Source of the DNA: Streptomyces rimosus
GTDB lineage: Bacteria; Actinomycetota; Actinomycetes; Streptomycetales; Streptomycetaceae
DNA length: 64,000 nucleotides
Direction: 5' to 3'
Assembly: GCF_008704655.1 (NCBI RefSeq)
Contig: NZ_CP023688.1
Span: 6,392,001 to 6,456,000, forward strand
The notes under the pieces are model-generated. The model saw only the letters and a program-made list of their open reading frames with translations. It did not search any database and was not told the origin of the DNA. This document shows, in pieces, positions 1 to 8,610 of this stretch. Both the position numbers and the translations under genes were made by a program. Position 1 is the first letter of the stretch. The number at the start of each line of letters is the position of its first letter.

Positions 1-1811
1 TCGCGGGCCACCTCGCCGATGACGATGAGCTTCTCGGGGGTGATCTCGCCGCCGGGGATGCGGGGGACGACCGAGTAGGAGCCGTTGCGCTGGAGGTTGG
101 CGAGGAAGTGGTCGTTGGTGTCCTGGAGGGCGGACTGCTCGCCGTCCAGGACGTAGCCGTCGGCGCCGACCGTGGGAGCGAGGGAGGCGATGATCGAGGC
201 GACCGCCGGCTTGCAGGTCTCGCAGCCGTCGCCGCCGCGCGCCTCCTCCCGGCCGTGGCCGTCCAGCAGTTCGGCGTACGAGGTGAGGCGGCGGGTGCGG
301 ACGATCTCGTACAGCTCGGCGCGGGTGTGCGGGAAGCAGCCGCACAGGCCCTGGTCGACCACCACGCCGCCGGCCGTCAGCTCGTCGTTGACCAGGGTGG
401 TCAGCGCCTTGACGCAGCTGCCGCAGCCGGTGCCGGCCTTGGTGCACTTCTTCACCTCGGGCACGGTGGTGCAGGAGTGCTCGGAGACCGCGGCGCGGAT
501 GGTGCCCTTGGTGACGTTGTGGCAGTTGCAGATCACCGCGTCGTCGGGGAGCGCGGCGGGGCCGAGGGCGCCGGCGGGTGCGCCGGTGCCCGCGGGGAGG
601 ACGAGCTGTTCGGGGGCGACCGGCGGCACGGTGCCGGTGAGCGGGCGCAGCAGGCCGTACGACTCGGCGTCGCCGACCAGGACGCCGCCGAGCAGTTCGC
701 CGTCCGCGCCGATGACCAGCTTCTTGTAGACCCCGGAGCGGGAGTCGGCGTAGACGACGTCCAGGCAGCCGGGGGATGTGCCGTGCGCGTCGCCGAAGGA
801 GGCCACGTCCACGCCGAGGAGCTTGAGCTTGGTGGAGGTGTCGGCGCCGGTGAAGGCGGAGACCTCGGGGTCACCGGCGATGGCGGCCGCCGCCGTCTCC
901 GCCATCTCGTAACCGGGCGCCACCAGGCCGTAGACCTTGCCGTCCGCGGCCAGCGCGCATTCGCCGATCGCGTACACGGCGGGGTCGCCGGTACGGCACC
1001 GCTCGTCCACGACGATGCCGCCGCGCTCGCCCACCGCCAGCCCGCAGTCGCGGGCGAGCCGGTCGCGCGGGCGCACCCCCGCCGAGAAGATCACCAGGTC
1101 GGTCTCGACGCGCGAGCCGTCGGACAGTTCCATGGCCCGTACGGCCCCGTCCCCGCCCGCGACGATCTCCTTGCCGCCGACGCCGGTGTGGACGTCGATG
1201 CCCATCTCCTCGACGGTACGGCGCAGCGCGCTGCCGCCGCCCTCGTCCACCTGGACGGCCATCAGCCGCGGCTGGAACTCCACGATGCGGGTCCGCAGCC
1301 CGAGCCCCTTGAGCGCACCGGCCGCCTCCAGGCCGAGCAGGCCGCCGCCGACGACCGTGCCGGTGCGGCAGTTCTTGGCGTACTCCTCGATGGCGAGCAG
1401 GTCCTCGACGGTCCGGTAGACGAAGCAGCCCGCGCTGTCCGCGCCCGGCACCGGCGGCACGAACGGGTACGAGCCGGTGGCCAGGACGAGCGTGTCGTAG
1501 GTGACCGTCAGGCCGGAGCGGGCGGTGACGGTGCGCGCCGCGCGGTCGATGGCGGTGGCCGGGTCGCCGAGGTGCAGTTCGATGCCGTGCCGGGCCATGA
1601 AATCGGCGTCGGCCAGCGCCAGGTCGTCCGGGGCGCGGCCGGAGAAGTACGAGGTGAGCTGGACCCGGTCGTAGGCGGGGCGCGGCTCCTCGCACAGCAC
1701 GACCACCCGGGCCCGGCCCGTCACGCCGCGGTCGGCGAGGGCTTCGAGGAAGCGTTGGCCGACCATGCCGTGGCCGATGAGCACAAGGGTGGGAACGGCG
1801 GTTGCGGCCAT
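1..1811 (-). CDS. nirB: Assimilatory nitrite reductase [NAD(P)H] large subunit NirB, C-terminus outside window
   Basis: Reduces nitrite to ammonium with NAD(P)H, using FAD, Fe-S centres and siroheme in the cytoplasm. About 603 residues are visible. The N-terminal part is a pyridine-nucleotide/FAD reductase (LVLIGHGMVGQRFLEAL near residue 10, VVGGGLLGLEAAGAL near 150, then YAIGECA). Two BFD-like [2Fe-2S] segments follow near residues 426 (ICNCHNVTKG) and 490 (CGCFPHTRAEL). The sulfite/nitrite reductase siroheme half would lie beyond base 1. ATG at 1811 starts 2 nt after the stop of the upstream oxidoreductase, so the two are one operon. Nitrate reductase and a siroheme chelatase gene lie about 20 kb away. 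Family assignment is secure; only the C-terminus is unseen. Confidence 0.95.
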   Translation of the reverse strand, partial: MAATAVPTLVLIGHGMVGQRFLEALADRGVTGRARVVVLCEEPRPAYDRVQLTSYFSGRAPDDLALADADFMARHGIELHLGDPATAIDRAARTVTARSGLTVTYDTLVLATGSYPFVPPVPGADSAGCFVYRTVEDLLAIEEYAKNCRTGTVVGGGLLGLEAAGALKGLGLRTRIVEFQPRLMAVQVDEGGGSALRRTVEEMGIDVHTGVGGKEIVAGGDGAVRAMELSDGSRVETDLVIFSAGVRPRDRLARDCGLAVGERGGIVVDERCRTGDPAVYAIGECALAADGKVYGLVAPGYEMAETAAAAIAGDPEVSAFTGADTSTKLKLLGVDVASFGDAHGTSPGCLDVVYADSRSGVYKKLVIGADGELLGGVLVGDAESYGLLRPLTGTVPPVAPEQLVLPAGTGAPAGALGPAALPDDAVICNCHNVTKGTIRAAVSEHSCTTVPEVKKCTKAGTGCGSCVKALTTLVNDELTAGGVVVDQGLCGCFPHTRAELYEIVRTRRLTSYAELLDGHGREEARGGDGCETCKPAVASIIASLAPTVGADGYVLDGEQSALQDTNDHFLANLQRNGSYSVVPRIPGGEITPEKLIVIGEVAR

Positions 1812-1813
1812 GG

Positions 1814-3115
1814 TCAGGAGCCTCCGTCGGTGCGGGAAGGGGTGGCGGTCTCGGTGGTGAGCAGGTGCAGGAGCGGGGCCGTCGGCGGGAGCGGGTCGTC
1901 GGCCTCCCAGGTGCGCGCGAGGGTGCCGACGGCGCCCAGGTCGCCGAGGAGGATGCCGCCGACGAGCCGGTCGCCGCGGACGATGACCTTGCGGTAGGCG
2001 CCGCGGGTGGCGTCGGACAGGTGGATCACGTCGTCGCCGGGGCGGGGGGAGGGGGTGCCGAAGGCGGCCAGGTCGAGGGGGGCGCCGGCCGATCGGGGAG
2101 CGGAGCCGGGGCCGGTGAGGGTGAGGCGGGTGAGGGCGCGGGTGCCGCGGTAGCGGGCGGCCTCCGCGCCGAGGATGCGCGCCAGTTGGTCGGCCTGTTC
2201 GAGGGCGGCGCCCGCCAGGCCGTACACCAGGCCGTCGTGCTGCGCACAGTCGCCGATCGAGTGAATGAGGGGATCGGCCGTACGCAGCTGGTCGTCCACG
2301 ACGATGCCGCGGTCGACCGGCAGCCCGGCGGCGCGCGCGAGGCCGACGCGCGGCCGTACTCCGCAGGCCAGGACCACCAGGTCGGCGGCCGGTGCATACC
2401 CGTCCGCGAGTTCCACACCGCGTACGGCACCGTCTTCGACGCGCAGCCCGCGCACCCGGCACTCCGTATGGACCTCGACGCCCAGCGCCTCCAGGTGCGC
2501 GCGCAGCAGGGCCGCGGCCTCGGCGTCCAGTTGGCGTTCCATCAGGTGCTCGCCCTGCTGTGCCAGTAGAACCGGTACGCCGCGCTCGGCCAGCGCGCGG
2601 GCCGCCGAGACCCCGAGCAGCCCGCCGCCGATCACCACGGCGCGTGCGCCGGGGCGGGCGGCGGCCGCGGCGAGCGCGGTGCAGTCGTCGAGCGTGCGGA
2701 ACGGGTGGACGCCGTGCGGCAGGCCGCCGTCCGGCAGATCGGGCCGGCCAGGGGGGAAGAGGCCGCGCAGCGGCGGCAGCACCGGGTTGGAGCCGGTCGC
2801 GAGGACGAGCCGGTCGTACGGCACGGCCTGCCCGTCGTCGCACAGCACCGTACGGCGCTCCCGGTCGATCCGTTCCGCACGCACCCCGCCCAGCCACCGC
2901 ACCGCGCTGTGCGGGGCGGGCAGGGTGATGACCTCCTGCGCGTACCGGCCGGCCAGTACGTCGGCGAGCAGAACACGGTTGTACGGCGCGTGCGGCTCCT
3001 CACCGATGACGGTGAGCACCGGGCCGCCGTCGGCGGACGCCCGGCCGAGGCGCTGCGCCAGCCGGGCCGCGGCCATGCCGCCGCCGATCACCACCACACG
3101 CTGTTGCGAGGTCAT
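1814..3115 (-). CDS. FAD/NAD-dependent oxidoreductase of the nitrite reductase operon
   Basis: A 433-residue NirB-N-terminal-like flavoprotein. The FAD motif VVVIGGGMAAARLAQRLG is at the very N-terminus. A second dinucleotide motif VIGGGLLGVSAARAL sits near residue 160, and the IHSIGDCAQHDG segment places the flavin. It lacks the BFD [2Fe-2S] and siroheme domains, so it is probably an electron-transfer partner of NirB or of nitrate reductase rather than a reductase by itself; that role is inferred from family and context. It is the first gene of the operon, 2 nt before nirB. ATG 3115 is chosen because the FAD loop begins only seven residues later. GlnR-like half-sites lie 23-61 nt upstream. 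Confidence 0.88.
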   Translation of the reverse strand: MTSQQRVVVIGGGMAAARLAQRLGRASADGGPVLTVIGEEPHAPYNRVLLADVLAGRYAQEVITLPAPHSAVRWLGGVRAERIDRERRTVLCDDGQAVPYDRLVLATGSNPVLPPLRGLFPPGRPDLPDGGLPHGVHPFRTLDDCTALAAAAARPGARAVVIGGGLLGVSAARALAERGVPVLLAQQGEHLMERQLDAEAAALLRAHLEALGVEVHTECRVRGLRVEDGAVRGVELADGYAPAADLVVLACGVRPRVGLARAAGLPVDRGIVVDDQLRTADPLIHSIGDCAQHDGLVYGLAGAALEQADQLARILGAEAARYRGTRALTRLTLTGPGSAPRSAGAPLDLAAFGTPSPRPGDDVIHLSDATRGAYRKVIVRGDRLVGGILLGDLGAVGTLARTWEADDPLPPTAPLLHLLTTETATPSRTDGGS

Positions 3116-3138
3116 GTCCGCCAGCGTGCGGTCCGGCT

Positions 3139-3176
3139 GTTACCCGTCCGCATCTGCGTTGTTTCCCGTGGGGAAC
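3139..3176 (-). promoter_or_regulatory. GlnR-like operator upstream of the nirB operon
   Basis: Read on the minus strand there are four 5-mers separated by exactly 6 nt each: GTTCC (3172-3176), GAAAC (3161-3165), GATGC (3150-3154) and GTAAC (3139-3143). The actinomycete GlnR consensus is gTnAC-n6-GaAAC repeated with 6-nt spacers, so the two b-type half-sites fit well and the a-type ones poorly. The last half-site is 23 nt from the start codon at 3115. A matching arrangement precedes nasA. Binding is inferred; the sequence is also upstream of the divergent histidine kinase. Confidence 0.5.
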
Positions 3177-3234
3177 GCTGACCTCAGCGTGCGGGCGGGC
3201 GGGGTGTGAGGGGCCTGGCCGTAAGTTGAAGGCC

Positions 3235-4572
3235 ATGCCCACAGCCGCCTCCGCACCTCGCCTGCGCCACCGCGTGCTCGCCCCCTTCACCTCCCGGAGC
3301 CTGGCCGCGGTGCTGCACGCCGTCCTCGGGCTGCCGTTCGCGCTGCTCGGCATGGCGCTCGTCGTCGGAGGGCTGCTGGTGAGCACGGTGCTCGCGTGGA
3401 CCGCGCTGGGGCCGTGGCTGATGGCGCTGACCGTACGGGGAGCGGCGGCCCTCGGCGGCGCGCAGCGCGCCATGGCACGCGGGCTGCTGGCGATGGACAT
3501 CGAAGCGCCCGCGCGACGCGAGGGCGGCGGGCCGCTCGGGTGGCGGCGCGCGGTACTCGGCGACAAGGCCGGGTGGCGGGCGGTCGGCTGCGCCCTCCTC
3601 GCGCCGTTCACGGCCGTCGCCCCGCTGCTGGTCGTCCTGGTGGCGTACGTGTACGGGCTGCTCTTCCTCGCCCACCCGGTCCTCAAGCACGTCAACTACT
3701 TCACCGAACGCGGCCCGGACGGCAGCGAACGCCATGTCTCGCTCCAGGTGGGCGGGGTGGAGTTCGACTCCTGGCCGCGCTGGCTGCTGGTCGTCGCCAC
3801 CGGGGCCGTGCTGCTGCTCGCCGCGCCGTGGCTGCTGCGGCAGGCGCAGGCGCCGCACCGCTTCCTGGTGCGCTCGCTGCTCGGCCCCGACCCGTCCGCG
3901 CAGCGCATCCGCACTCTGGAGGAGACCCGTGCGCACGCCGTCGAGGACGCCGCGGCGACGCTCCGCCGCATCGAACGGGACCTGCACGACGGTACGCAGG
4001 CCCGGCTGGTCGGGCTGGGCATGCACCTGACGATGATCCGCGAGCTGATCGGCGCGGGCGCGGACCGGGACCGGCTGCTGGCCGTGGTGGAGACCGCGCA
4101 GGGCAACGCGAAGCAGGCCGTGGCCGACCTGCGGCACCTCGTACGGGGCATCCACCCGCCCGTACTGGACCAGGGCCTGGACGCGGCGCTCGCCACGCTC
4201 GCCGCCGACAGCGCCCTGCCGGTCACGCTCACCGTCGACGCGGCGACCCGCCGCCACCCGTCACCGGCCGTCGAATCCATTCTCTACTTCTGCGCCGCCG
4301 AACTGCTCGCCAACGCGGTGAAACACAGCGGCGCTTCGGGCGTCACGATGGAGCTGACCAGCGGGCCGGACCGGGACCCGGATGCGGCGGCGGGCTCCGG
4401 GGGCGAACTCCGGCTGCTCGTACGGGACGACGGGCGCGGCGGCGCGGTGATCGGCGCGGGCAGCGGGCTCACCGGACTGCGCGCCCGGGTGCGTACCGTG
4501 GACGCCACCCTGACCTGCGACAGTCCGCCCGGCGGGCCTACGGTGGTCACCGTCCGCGTCCCCCGCGCGTGA
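3235..4572 (+). CDS. Membrane sensor histidine kinase (HisKA_3/NarL-type system)
   Basis: Autophosphorylating sensor kinase of 445 residues. The N-terminal half has several hydrophobic segments (about residues 17-70, 115-150, 180-205) typical of the streptomycete sensor-domain kinases. A dimerisation/phosphoacceptor helix ERDLHDGTQARLVGLGMHL follows near residue 250. An HATPase_c domain has the N-box ANAVKHSG (about 360) and G-boxes DDGRGG and GSGLTGLRAR. The partner response regulator starts 62 nt downstream. No signal is known. ATG 3235 is chosen; an in-frame TTG at 3226 is less likely. It is divergent from the nitrite reductase operon, but a functional link is not shown. Confidence 0.9.
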   Translation: MPTAASAPRLRHRVLAPFTSRSLAAVLHAVLGLPFALLGMALVVGGLLVSTVLAWTALGPWLMALTVRGAAALGGAQRAMARGLLAMDIEAPARREGGGPLGWRRAVLGDKAGWRAVGCALLAPFTAVAPLLVVLVAYVYGLLFLAHPVLKHVNYFTERGPDGSERHVSLQVGGVEFDSWPRWLLVVATGAVLLLAAPWLLRQAQAPHRFLVRSLLGPDPSAQRIRTLEETRAHAVEDAAATLRRIERDLHDGTQARLVGLGMHLTMIRELIGAGADRDRLLAVVETAQGNAKQAVADLRHLVRGIHPPVLDQGLDAALATLAADSALPVTLTVDAATRRHPSPAVESILYFCAAELLANAVKHSGASGVTMELTSGPDRDPDAAAGSGGELRLLVRDDGRGGAVIGAGSGLTGLRARVRTVDATLTCDSPPGGPTVVTVRVPRA

Positions 4573-4633
4573 CCGCCGTCATCCCGTATGACGCATCCCG
4601 ATCACGCCTCCCGCACCGAAAGCAGGCCGCCCC

Positions 4634-5284
4634 ATGCGCGTCGTCATCGCCGAGGACTCCGCGATCCTGCGGGACGGCCTCGTCCAACTCCTCGCCCTGC
4701 GCGGGGTGGAGGTGGCGGCGGCCGTCGGCGACGCCGAATCGCTGCGGGCCGCGGTCGCCGGACACCGCCCGGACGCCGCCGTCGTCGACATCCGGCTGCC
4801 GCCCGGCCACACCGACGAGGGGCTGCGCGCGGCCGTGGCCATCCGCCGGGACCACCCCGGCACCGGCGTACTGATCTTCTCCCAGTACGTGGAGACCAAG
4901 TACGCGACGCAGCTGCTGGGCGGCGGGGCGGCCGGTGTCGGCTATCTGCTCAAGGAACGGGTGGTGGACATCGGCGAGTTCGTGGACGCGCTGGAGCGGG
5001 TCGCGGCGGGCGGTACGGCGCTGGACCCGGAGGTCGTCACCCAGTTCTTCGGCGCCGGGAGGCGCGCGAACGCCCTGGACACCCTCACCCCGCGCGAACG
5101 CGAAGTCCTCGCCCAGATGGCCCAGGGCCGTACCAACCAGGCCATCGCCGCCGCCTGCACCGTCACCGAACGCGCCGTCGAGAAGCACATCGCCCATATC
5201 TTCACCAAGCTGGACCTGCCGCCGTCGGAGACGGACCACCGGCGGGTGCTGGCGGTGCTGCGGTACATGGAGGCGGTGGGGTAG
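4634..5284 (+). CDS. LuxR/NarL-family response regulator
   Basis: A 216-residue DNA-binding response regulator. The receiver domain has the acidic pair after MRVVIAED, the phospho-acceptor Asp in AAVVDIRLPPG near residue 52, and the conserved Lys in YLLKERV. The C-terminal GerE/LuxR helix-turn-helix spans about 150-205 (LTPREREVLAQMAQGRTNQA, then VEKHIAHIFTKL). It follows the histidine kinase by 62 nt and is its evident partner. It ends 12 nt before the convergent acetyltransferase gene. Target genes cannot be read from the sequence. Confidence 0.93.
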   Translation: MRVVIAEDSAILRDGLVQLLALRGVEVAAAVGDAESLRAAVAGHRPDAAVVDIRLPPGHTDEGLRAAVAIRRDHPGTGVLIFSQYVETKYATQLLGGGAAGVGYLLKERVVDIGEFVDALERVAAGGTALDPEVVTQFFGAGRRANALDTLTPREREVLAQMAQGRTNQAIAAACTVTERAVEKHIAHIFTKLDLPPSETDHRRVLAVLRYMEAVG

Positions 5285-5296
5285 GGGCGGGGGCGG

Positions 5297-6043
5297 CTAG
5301 AGCGCGATGCTCGCCGGCGGCGACAGCTTCCAGAGGTGGCCCAGGGGGGCGAGGCCCAGGCGGGCGGCGACGTTCCGGGAGGAGCGGTTGGTGTCGGAGG
5401 TGCTGTAGAAGAGGTGGCGGCCCGTGGGGGCCTGGAGGCGGGACCAGGCGGCGGTGACGGTCGCGGCGTGGCCCCGGCCGCGGTGGCCGGGGCGGGTCCA
5501 GGTGCCGGCCTCCGCGCCGTGGTCGGTCCAGCAGGGGGTGTGGCAGATCGAGACGACGCGGGCCGGGTCGGCGGGGTCGAGGGCCATGGCCCACGGGCCG
5601 AGTTTGCCGTCGAGCAGGTCGTGCCATTCGTCCGTGTCCCAGTTGCCGGGGTTGGCGCAGCGCAGTGCCGTGAGGGCCGCGGGGTCCTCGGTGTCGGAGG
5701 GGACGACGGGTGCGGTCGGGGTGAAGCGCAGGCGGTCGGGGCGGATGAGGTAGCTCGGGCCCGAGGTGATGTGTACGGGGCCGACGACGGCTTCCAGCAG
5801 GTGCCGGAGGCGGGGGAGGGCCGGGGGCGGTAAGCCCGGGCCCTCGGGGGCGGGCTCCTTCGCCACGGACGCGAGCAGGTCGGCGGCGAGCGCGTCCGGG
5901 AGGTGGTCGGCGACCGCAGGTACCTGGTGGTGGCCGTCGGCCGATACGGAGATCACCATGTGCTGCGGGCCCCGGAAGCGGCCCCGGCCGTCCGTGGGCC
6001 AGATGACCTCTATCTCGGTCCTGAGCAGGTCGGCGACGCTCAT
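5297..6043 (-). CDS. GNAT-family N-acetyltransferase
   Basis: A 248-residue protein. The C-terminal half carries GNAT hallmarks: VVSICHTPC, then the acetyl-CoA loop WTRPGHRGRGHAATVTAAW (R/Q-x-x-G-x-G/A type) and a terminal strand with SSRNVAARLGLAPLG. The first 110 residues are a less conserved substrate domain. The substrate is unknown. The ATG at 6043 overlaps the stop of the upstream TetR gene (ATGA), so both are made from one mRNA and the regulator probably controls the enzyme. Confidence 0.85.
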   Translation of the reverse strand: MSVADLLRTEIEVIWPTDGRGRFRGPQHMVISVSADGHHQVPAVADHLPDALAADLLASVAKEPAPEGPGLPPPALPRLRHLLEAVVGPVHITSGPSYLIRPDRLRFTPTAPVVPSDTEDPAALTALRCANPGNWDTDEWHDLLDGKLGPWAMALDPADPARVVSICHTPCWTDHGAEAGTWTRPGHRGRGHAATVTAAWSRLQAPTGRHLFYSTSDTNRSSRNVAARLGLAPLGHLWKLSPPASIAL

Positions 6044-6723
6044 CGGGCGGCTCCCGATCCTGGCGCGGTGCCCGACGGCGGCGCGGCTTCCGATGACAGC
6101 GCGGCTTCCGGTCGAGGCGCGGGCGCCAGCAGGCGGTCGAGCGCGCGGCGGGTGCGGTCCTGGGCCAGCGGGTCGGCGAAGAGCTGGATGGCCTGGTTGA
6201 GGCCCGTATAGAGGCCGATCAGTTCGAAGACGAGCTGATCGGGGTCGGTGTCCCGGGGCAGCTCACCGGCCTCGACGGCGTACCGGATCTCGTTGGCCAG
6301 GCGGCGGCGCCAGAGCGTGGAACGGCGCACCACCGCGTCCCGGATGGGGCCCACGCGCGCGTCGAACTCGACTGCCGCCGTGGTGAAGAAGCAGCCGCCG
6401 GGGAAGGCGCCGTGCTCGCGCTCCAGGTAGGTGATCCAGTACTCGCAGATGGCCCGGAGCCGGGCGAGCCCGGGGGCCGTACGGGCGGCCGGTTCCCACA
6501 CCGCCCTGGAGAAGATCGCGGACGCGCCGTCCAGGGAGGCGAGCTGGAGTGCCTCCTTGGTGCCGAAGTGGCCGAGGACGCCGGCCTTGCTCATGCCGAG
6601 GTCGGTGGCGAGGCGGCCGATGGTCAGCCCGTCCAGCCCTTCGACCGAGGCGATCGCGATGCTGCGGTCGATGATCCGGTCCCGGGTCCGGCGGGACTCG
6701 GCGGCGGACTTGCGTGGGCTCAT
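6040..6723 (-). CDS. TetR-family transcriptional repressor
   Basis: A 227-residue regulator. The N-terminal HTH is canonical (RDRIIDRSIAIASVEGLDGL, then IGRLATDLGMSKAGVLGHFG, about residues 14-60). A TetR_C ligand domain follows with AVWEPA, YLEREHGAFPGGCFF and a C-terminal dimer helix. The last 30 residues are Ala/Pro-rich. It is the first gene of a two-gene unit with the GNAT enzyme and is divergent from a solo FabH. A palindrome in the 198-bp divergent gap (6773-6782) is the likely operator. The ligand is unknown. Confidence 0.9.
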   Translation of the reverse strand: MSPRKSAAESRRTRDRIIDRSIAIASVEGLDGLTIGRLATDLGMSKAGVLGHFGTKEALQLASLDGASAIFSRAVWEPAARTAPGLARLRAICEYWITYLEREHGAFPGGCFFTTAAVEFDARVGPIRDAVVRRSTLWRRRLANEIRYAVEAGELPRDTDPDQLVFELIGLYTGLNQAIQLFADPLAQDRTRRALDRLLAPAPRPEAALSSEAAPPSGTAPGSGAAR

Positions 6724-6763
6724 GCCGCCATCGTAGTCAGCACACCACCAGGGCTCCCGGAAT

Positions 6764-6790
6764 TAGCTTCCGACCGATCGGTTGCTATAT
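6764..6790. promoter_or_regulatory. Probable TetR operator overlapping the fabH-like promoter
   Basis: The perfect 10-bp palindrome ACCGATCGGT (6773-6782) is flanked by TAGC on the left (6764-6767) and GCTA on the right (6784-6787). An AT-rich CTATAT sits at 6785-6790 and could be the -10 of the rightward promoter, so bound repressor would block it. Autoregulation of the divergent TetR gene and control of the KASIII gene are inferences from position. Confidence 0.55.
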
Positions 6791-6921
6791 TTCCGGCCGG
6801 TGCCGCCGATGTCTGCGGTGTCACTGGTGCCGCCGACGCCGTCCGCACCGTTCGTACCGTCCGCATCACCCGTACCGGCCGGGCGCCCGTGTGCCCGGCC
6901 GAGGACCCGAGGAGAGCAGCC

Positions 6922-7863
6922 GTGCCGGGAACCCGTATCGCCGCGCTGGGGCACCACCAGCCGTCGCGCGTCCTGACCAACGACGACCTGGCGGGGATGG
7001 TCGACACCAGTGACGAGTGGATCCGGCGGCGTACCGGCATCGTCACCCGGCGGATCGCCGACGAGGAGTCCGTCACCGACCTGGCCGCCGCTGCCGCCGC
7101 CAAGGCCCTGGCCGCGGCCGGGCTGCAGCCCGCCGACATCGGCCTGGTCACCGTGGCGACCTGCTCGGCCATCGACCGCTGCCCGTCGACCGCCGCCCAG
7201 GTCGCGGCCGTACTGGGCATCCCGTCGGCGGTCGCGTACGACCTGAACAACGGCTGTGCGGGCTTCTGCACCGCGCTCGCCACCGCCGACCACGCGGTCC
7301 GCGCGGGCGCCGCCCGGCACGCCCTGGTCATCGGCGCGGAGAAGATGTCGGACGTGACCGACTGGACCGACCGCAGTACGTGCGTGCTGCTCGGCGACGG
7401 CGCGGGCGCCGCCGTGGTGAGCGCCGCCGATTCCGCGCACATCGGGCCCGTCGTCTGGGGCTCGGACCCGACCCGCTCCCAGGCCGTCCGCCTGATGGGC
7501 GACTGGCACCCGCACTTCGAGCAGGACGGGCAGACGGTCTTCCGCTGGGTCACCACCGAACTCGCCCCGCTGGCCCGGGAGGCGTGCGAGCGGGCGGGCA
7601 TCGGCCTCGCCGACCTCGCCGGTGTCGTCACCCACCAGGCCAACCTGCGCATCATCGAGTCCGTGGTGCAGCAGCTCGACCTGCCCGAGCACGTGGTGGT
7701 CGCCCGGGACGTGATCGACTCCGGCAACACGTCCGCGGCCTCCGTCCCCCTCGCCTTGTCCAAGCTGGTCGAACGCCGCGACCTGCCGCCCGGCGGCCCC
7801 GTCCTGCTGCTGAGCTTCGGCGGCGGGCTGTCGTTCGCGGGGCAGGTGGTGGACTGCCCGTAG
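6922..7863 (+). CDS. 3-oxoacyl-ACP synthase III (FabH/KASIII-like), stand-alone
   Basis: Condenses an acyl-CoA starter with malonyl-ACP to begin a fatty-acid or polyketide chain. The protein has 313 residues, the normal FabH length. The catalytic triad is complete: Cys112 in NNGCAGFC, His near 239 in THQANLRI, and Asn near 269 in DSGNTSAAS. The DEWIRRRTGI segment and the C-terminal LLLSFGGGLSFAGQVV are typical. GTG 6922 is preceded by GAGGAGAG at good spacing. No ACP, FabD or FabF gene is adjacent, so it is probably an accessory KASIII rather than the housekeeping fab-cluster copy. It is divergent from a TetR gene whose probable operator overlaps its promoter. Confidence 0.92.
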   Translation: MPGTRIAALGHHQPSRVLTNDDLAGMVDTSDEWIRRRTGIVTRRIADEESVTDLAAAAAAKALAAAGLQPADIGLVTVATCSAIDRCPSTAAQVAAVLGIPSAVAYDLNNGCAGFCTALATADHAVRAGAARHALVIGAEKMSDVTDWTDRSTCVLLGDGAGAAVVSAADSAHIGPVVWGSDPTRSQAVRLMGDWHPHFEQDGQTVFRWVTTELAPLAREACERAGIGLADLAGVVTHQANLRIIESVVQQLDLPEHVVVARDVIDSGNTSAASVPLALSKLVERRDLPPGGPVLLLSFGGGLSFAGQVVDCP

Positions 7864-7906
7864 GGCGGCGCGGCAGGGGGCGGGAGACAGCCGGCGCGTC
7901 CGCCGC

Positions 7907-8365
7907 TCAGCGGACGCGCCGGAGGGGGCCCCAGACACCGGCCTGCCGGGCGACCTCCTCCGTCGCCTCCCGCATCACCTCGGGGGCGATCCAGCCGACC
8001 GGTTCCACCTGCGTGACCAGCGGTTCGTTGTCGGGGCCGCGACCGGCCTCGTGGCCGTGCAGGAGCCAGGGCCGGACCGCGGAGCCCTTCTCCCGGGGCA
8101 GATGCGAGTAGTCGTACAGCCGCCGGGCCACCCACAGGCGGACCGGCCGCCCGTCCCACCACGGAGCGACGGCCAGCGCGTTGGCGGACAGGCCCGGCAG
8201 GGCGATGCCCGTCAGGTCGTCCCGGCTGGACGCGGCCTCCAGATCGATGCCCGGCCCGCGCGACCAGCGGACGTAGAGATCGTCGTGCCGCCCGACCAGG
8301 GCCGCCACCTCGTCCAGGGCGGTCAGCTCGGGCAGGTCCGGTGCGGTGGTCAACCGTGTGCTCAC
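7907..8365 (-). CDS. DUF6098-like protein of unknown function
   Basis: A 152-residue soluble protein resembling the small DUF6098 family of streptomycetes (recognised from memory by LYVRWSRGPGIDLEAASSRD and GIALPGLSANALAVAPWW). It has no signal peptide or membrane segment, and several Trp/Arg-rich stretches. No function is assigned. The GTG at 8365 has AAGGAG almost touching it. An in-frame TTG at 8353 has better spacing from that Shine-Dalgarno, so the first four residues are uncertain. It stands alone, divergent from the ferritin-like gene. Confidence 0.7.
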   Translation of the reverse strand: MSTRLTTAPDLPELTALDEVAALVGRHDDLYVRWSRGPGIDLEAASSRDDLTGIALPGLSANALAVAPWWDGRPVRLWVARRLYDYSHLPREKGSAVRPWLLHGHEAGRGPDNEPLVTQVEPVGWIAPEVMREATEEVARQAGVWGPLRRVR

Positions 8366-8545
8366 TCCTTGCCGACGCTCCGGTACGCGAGGCGTACGGG
8401 CGTCGCCACGGGGGCGGCGCCGGTACGTACGGGCGAGGGGTACCCCGGTATGCCGGGACCATCCGCCGGCGGGGCGTCCGGGTGGCCGGCGGCCCGCGCG
8501 TCACCCGAACGCCGACGGTCCGGCACCGGACCCGTGAGACTCCCT

Positions 8546-8569
8546 GTTTGGTATCCGGAGCGGGGGCAC
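8546..8569 (+). promoter_or_regulatory. Sigma-B-like promoter of the ferritin-like/hemerythrin operon
   Basis: GTTT (8546-8549), 14 nt, then GGGCAC (8564-8569). The Streptomyces sigma-B consensus is GNNT-N14-16-GGGTAC/T, so this matches with one mismatch in the -10. It lies 42 nt before the chosen ATG of the ferritin-like gene. A second similar element precedes the KGG-repeat gene. Confidence 0.5.
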
Positions 8570-8610
8570 CCGTGCTGCGCCATATGCCTTCGACCGGGCT
8601 GGAGGGCCTG

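Noticed and set aside
108..1997. A 629-codon plus-strand ORF.
   Set aside because: It is the antisense shadow of nirB and has the Ala/Gly/Val/Asp composition of reversed GC-rich coding sequence.
6412..6921. Longer upstream start for the FabH-like gene.
   Set aside because: The extension overlaps the TetR gene in antisense and the operator; the conserved protein begins at GTG 6922 with a good ribosome binding site.
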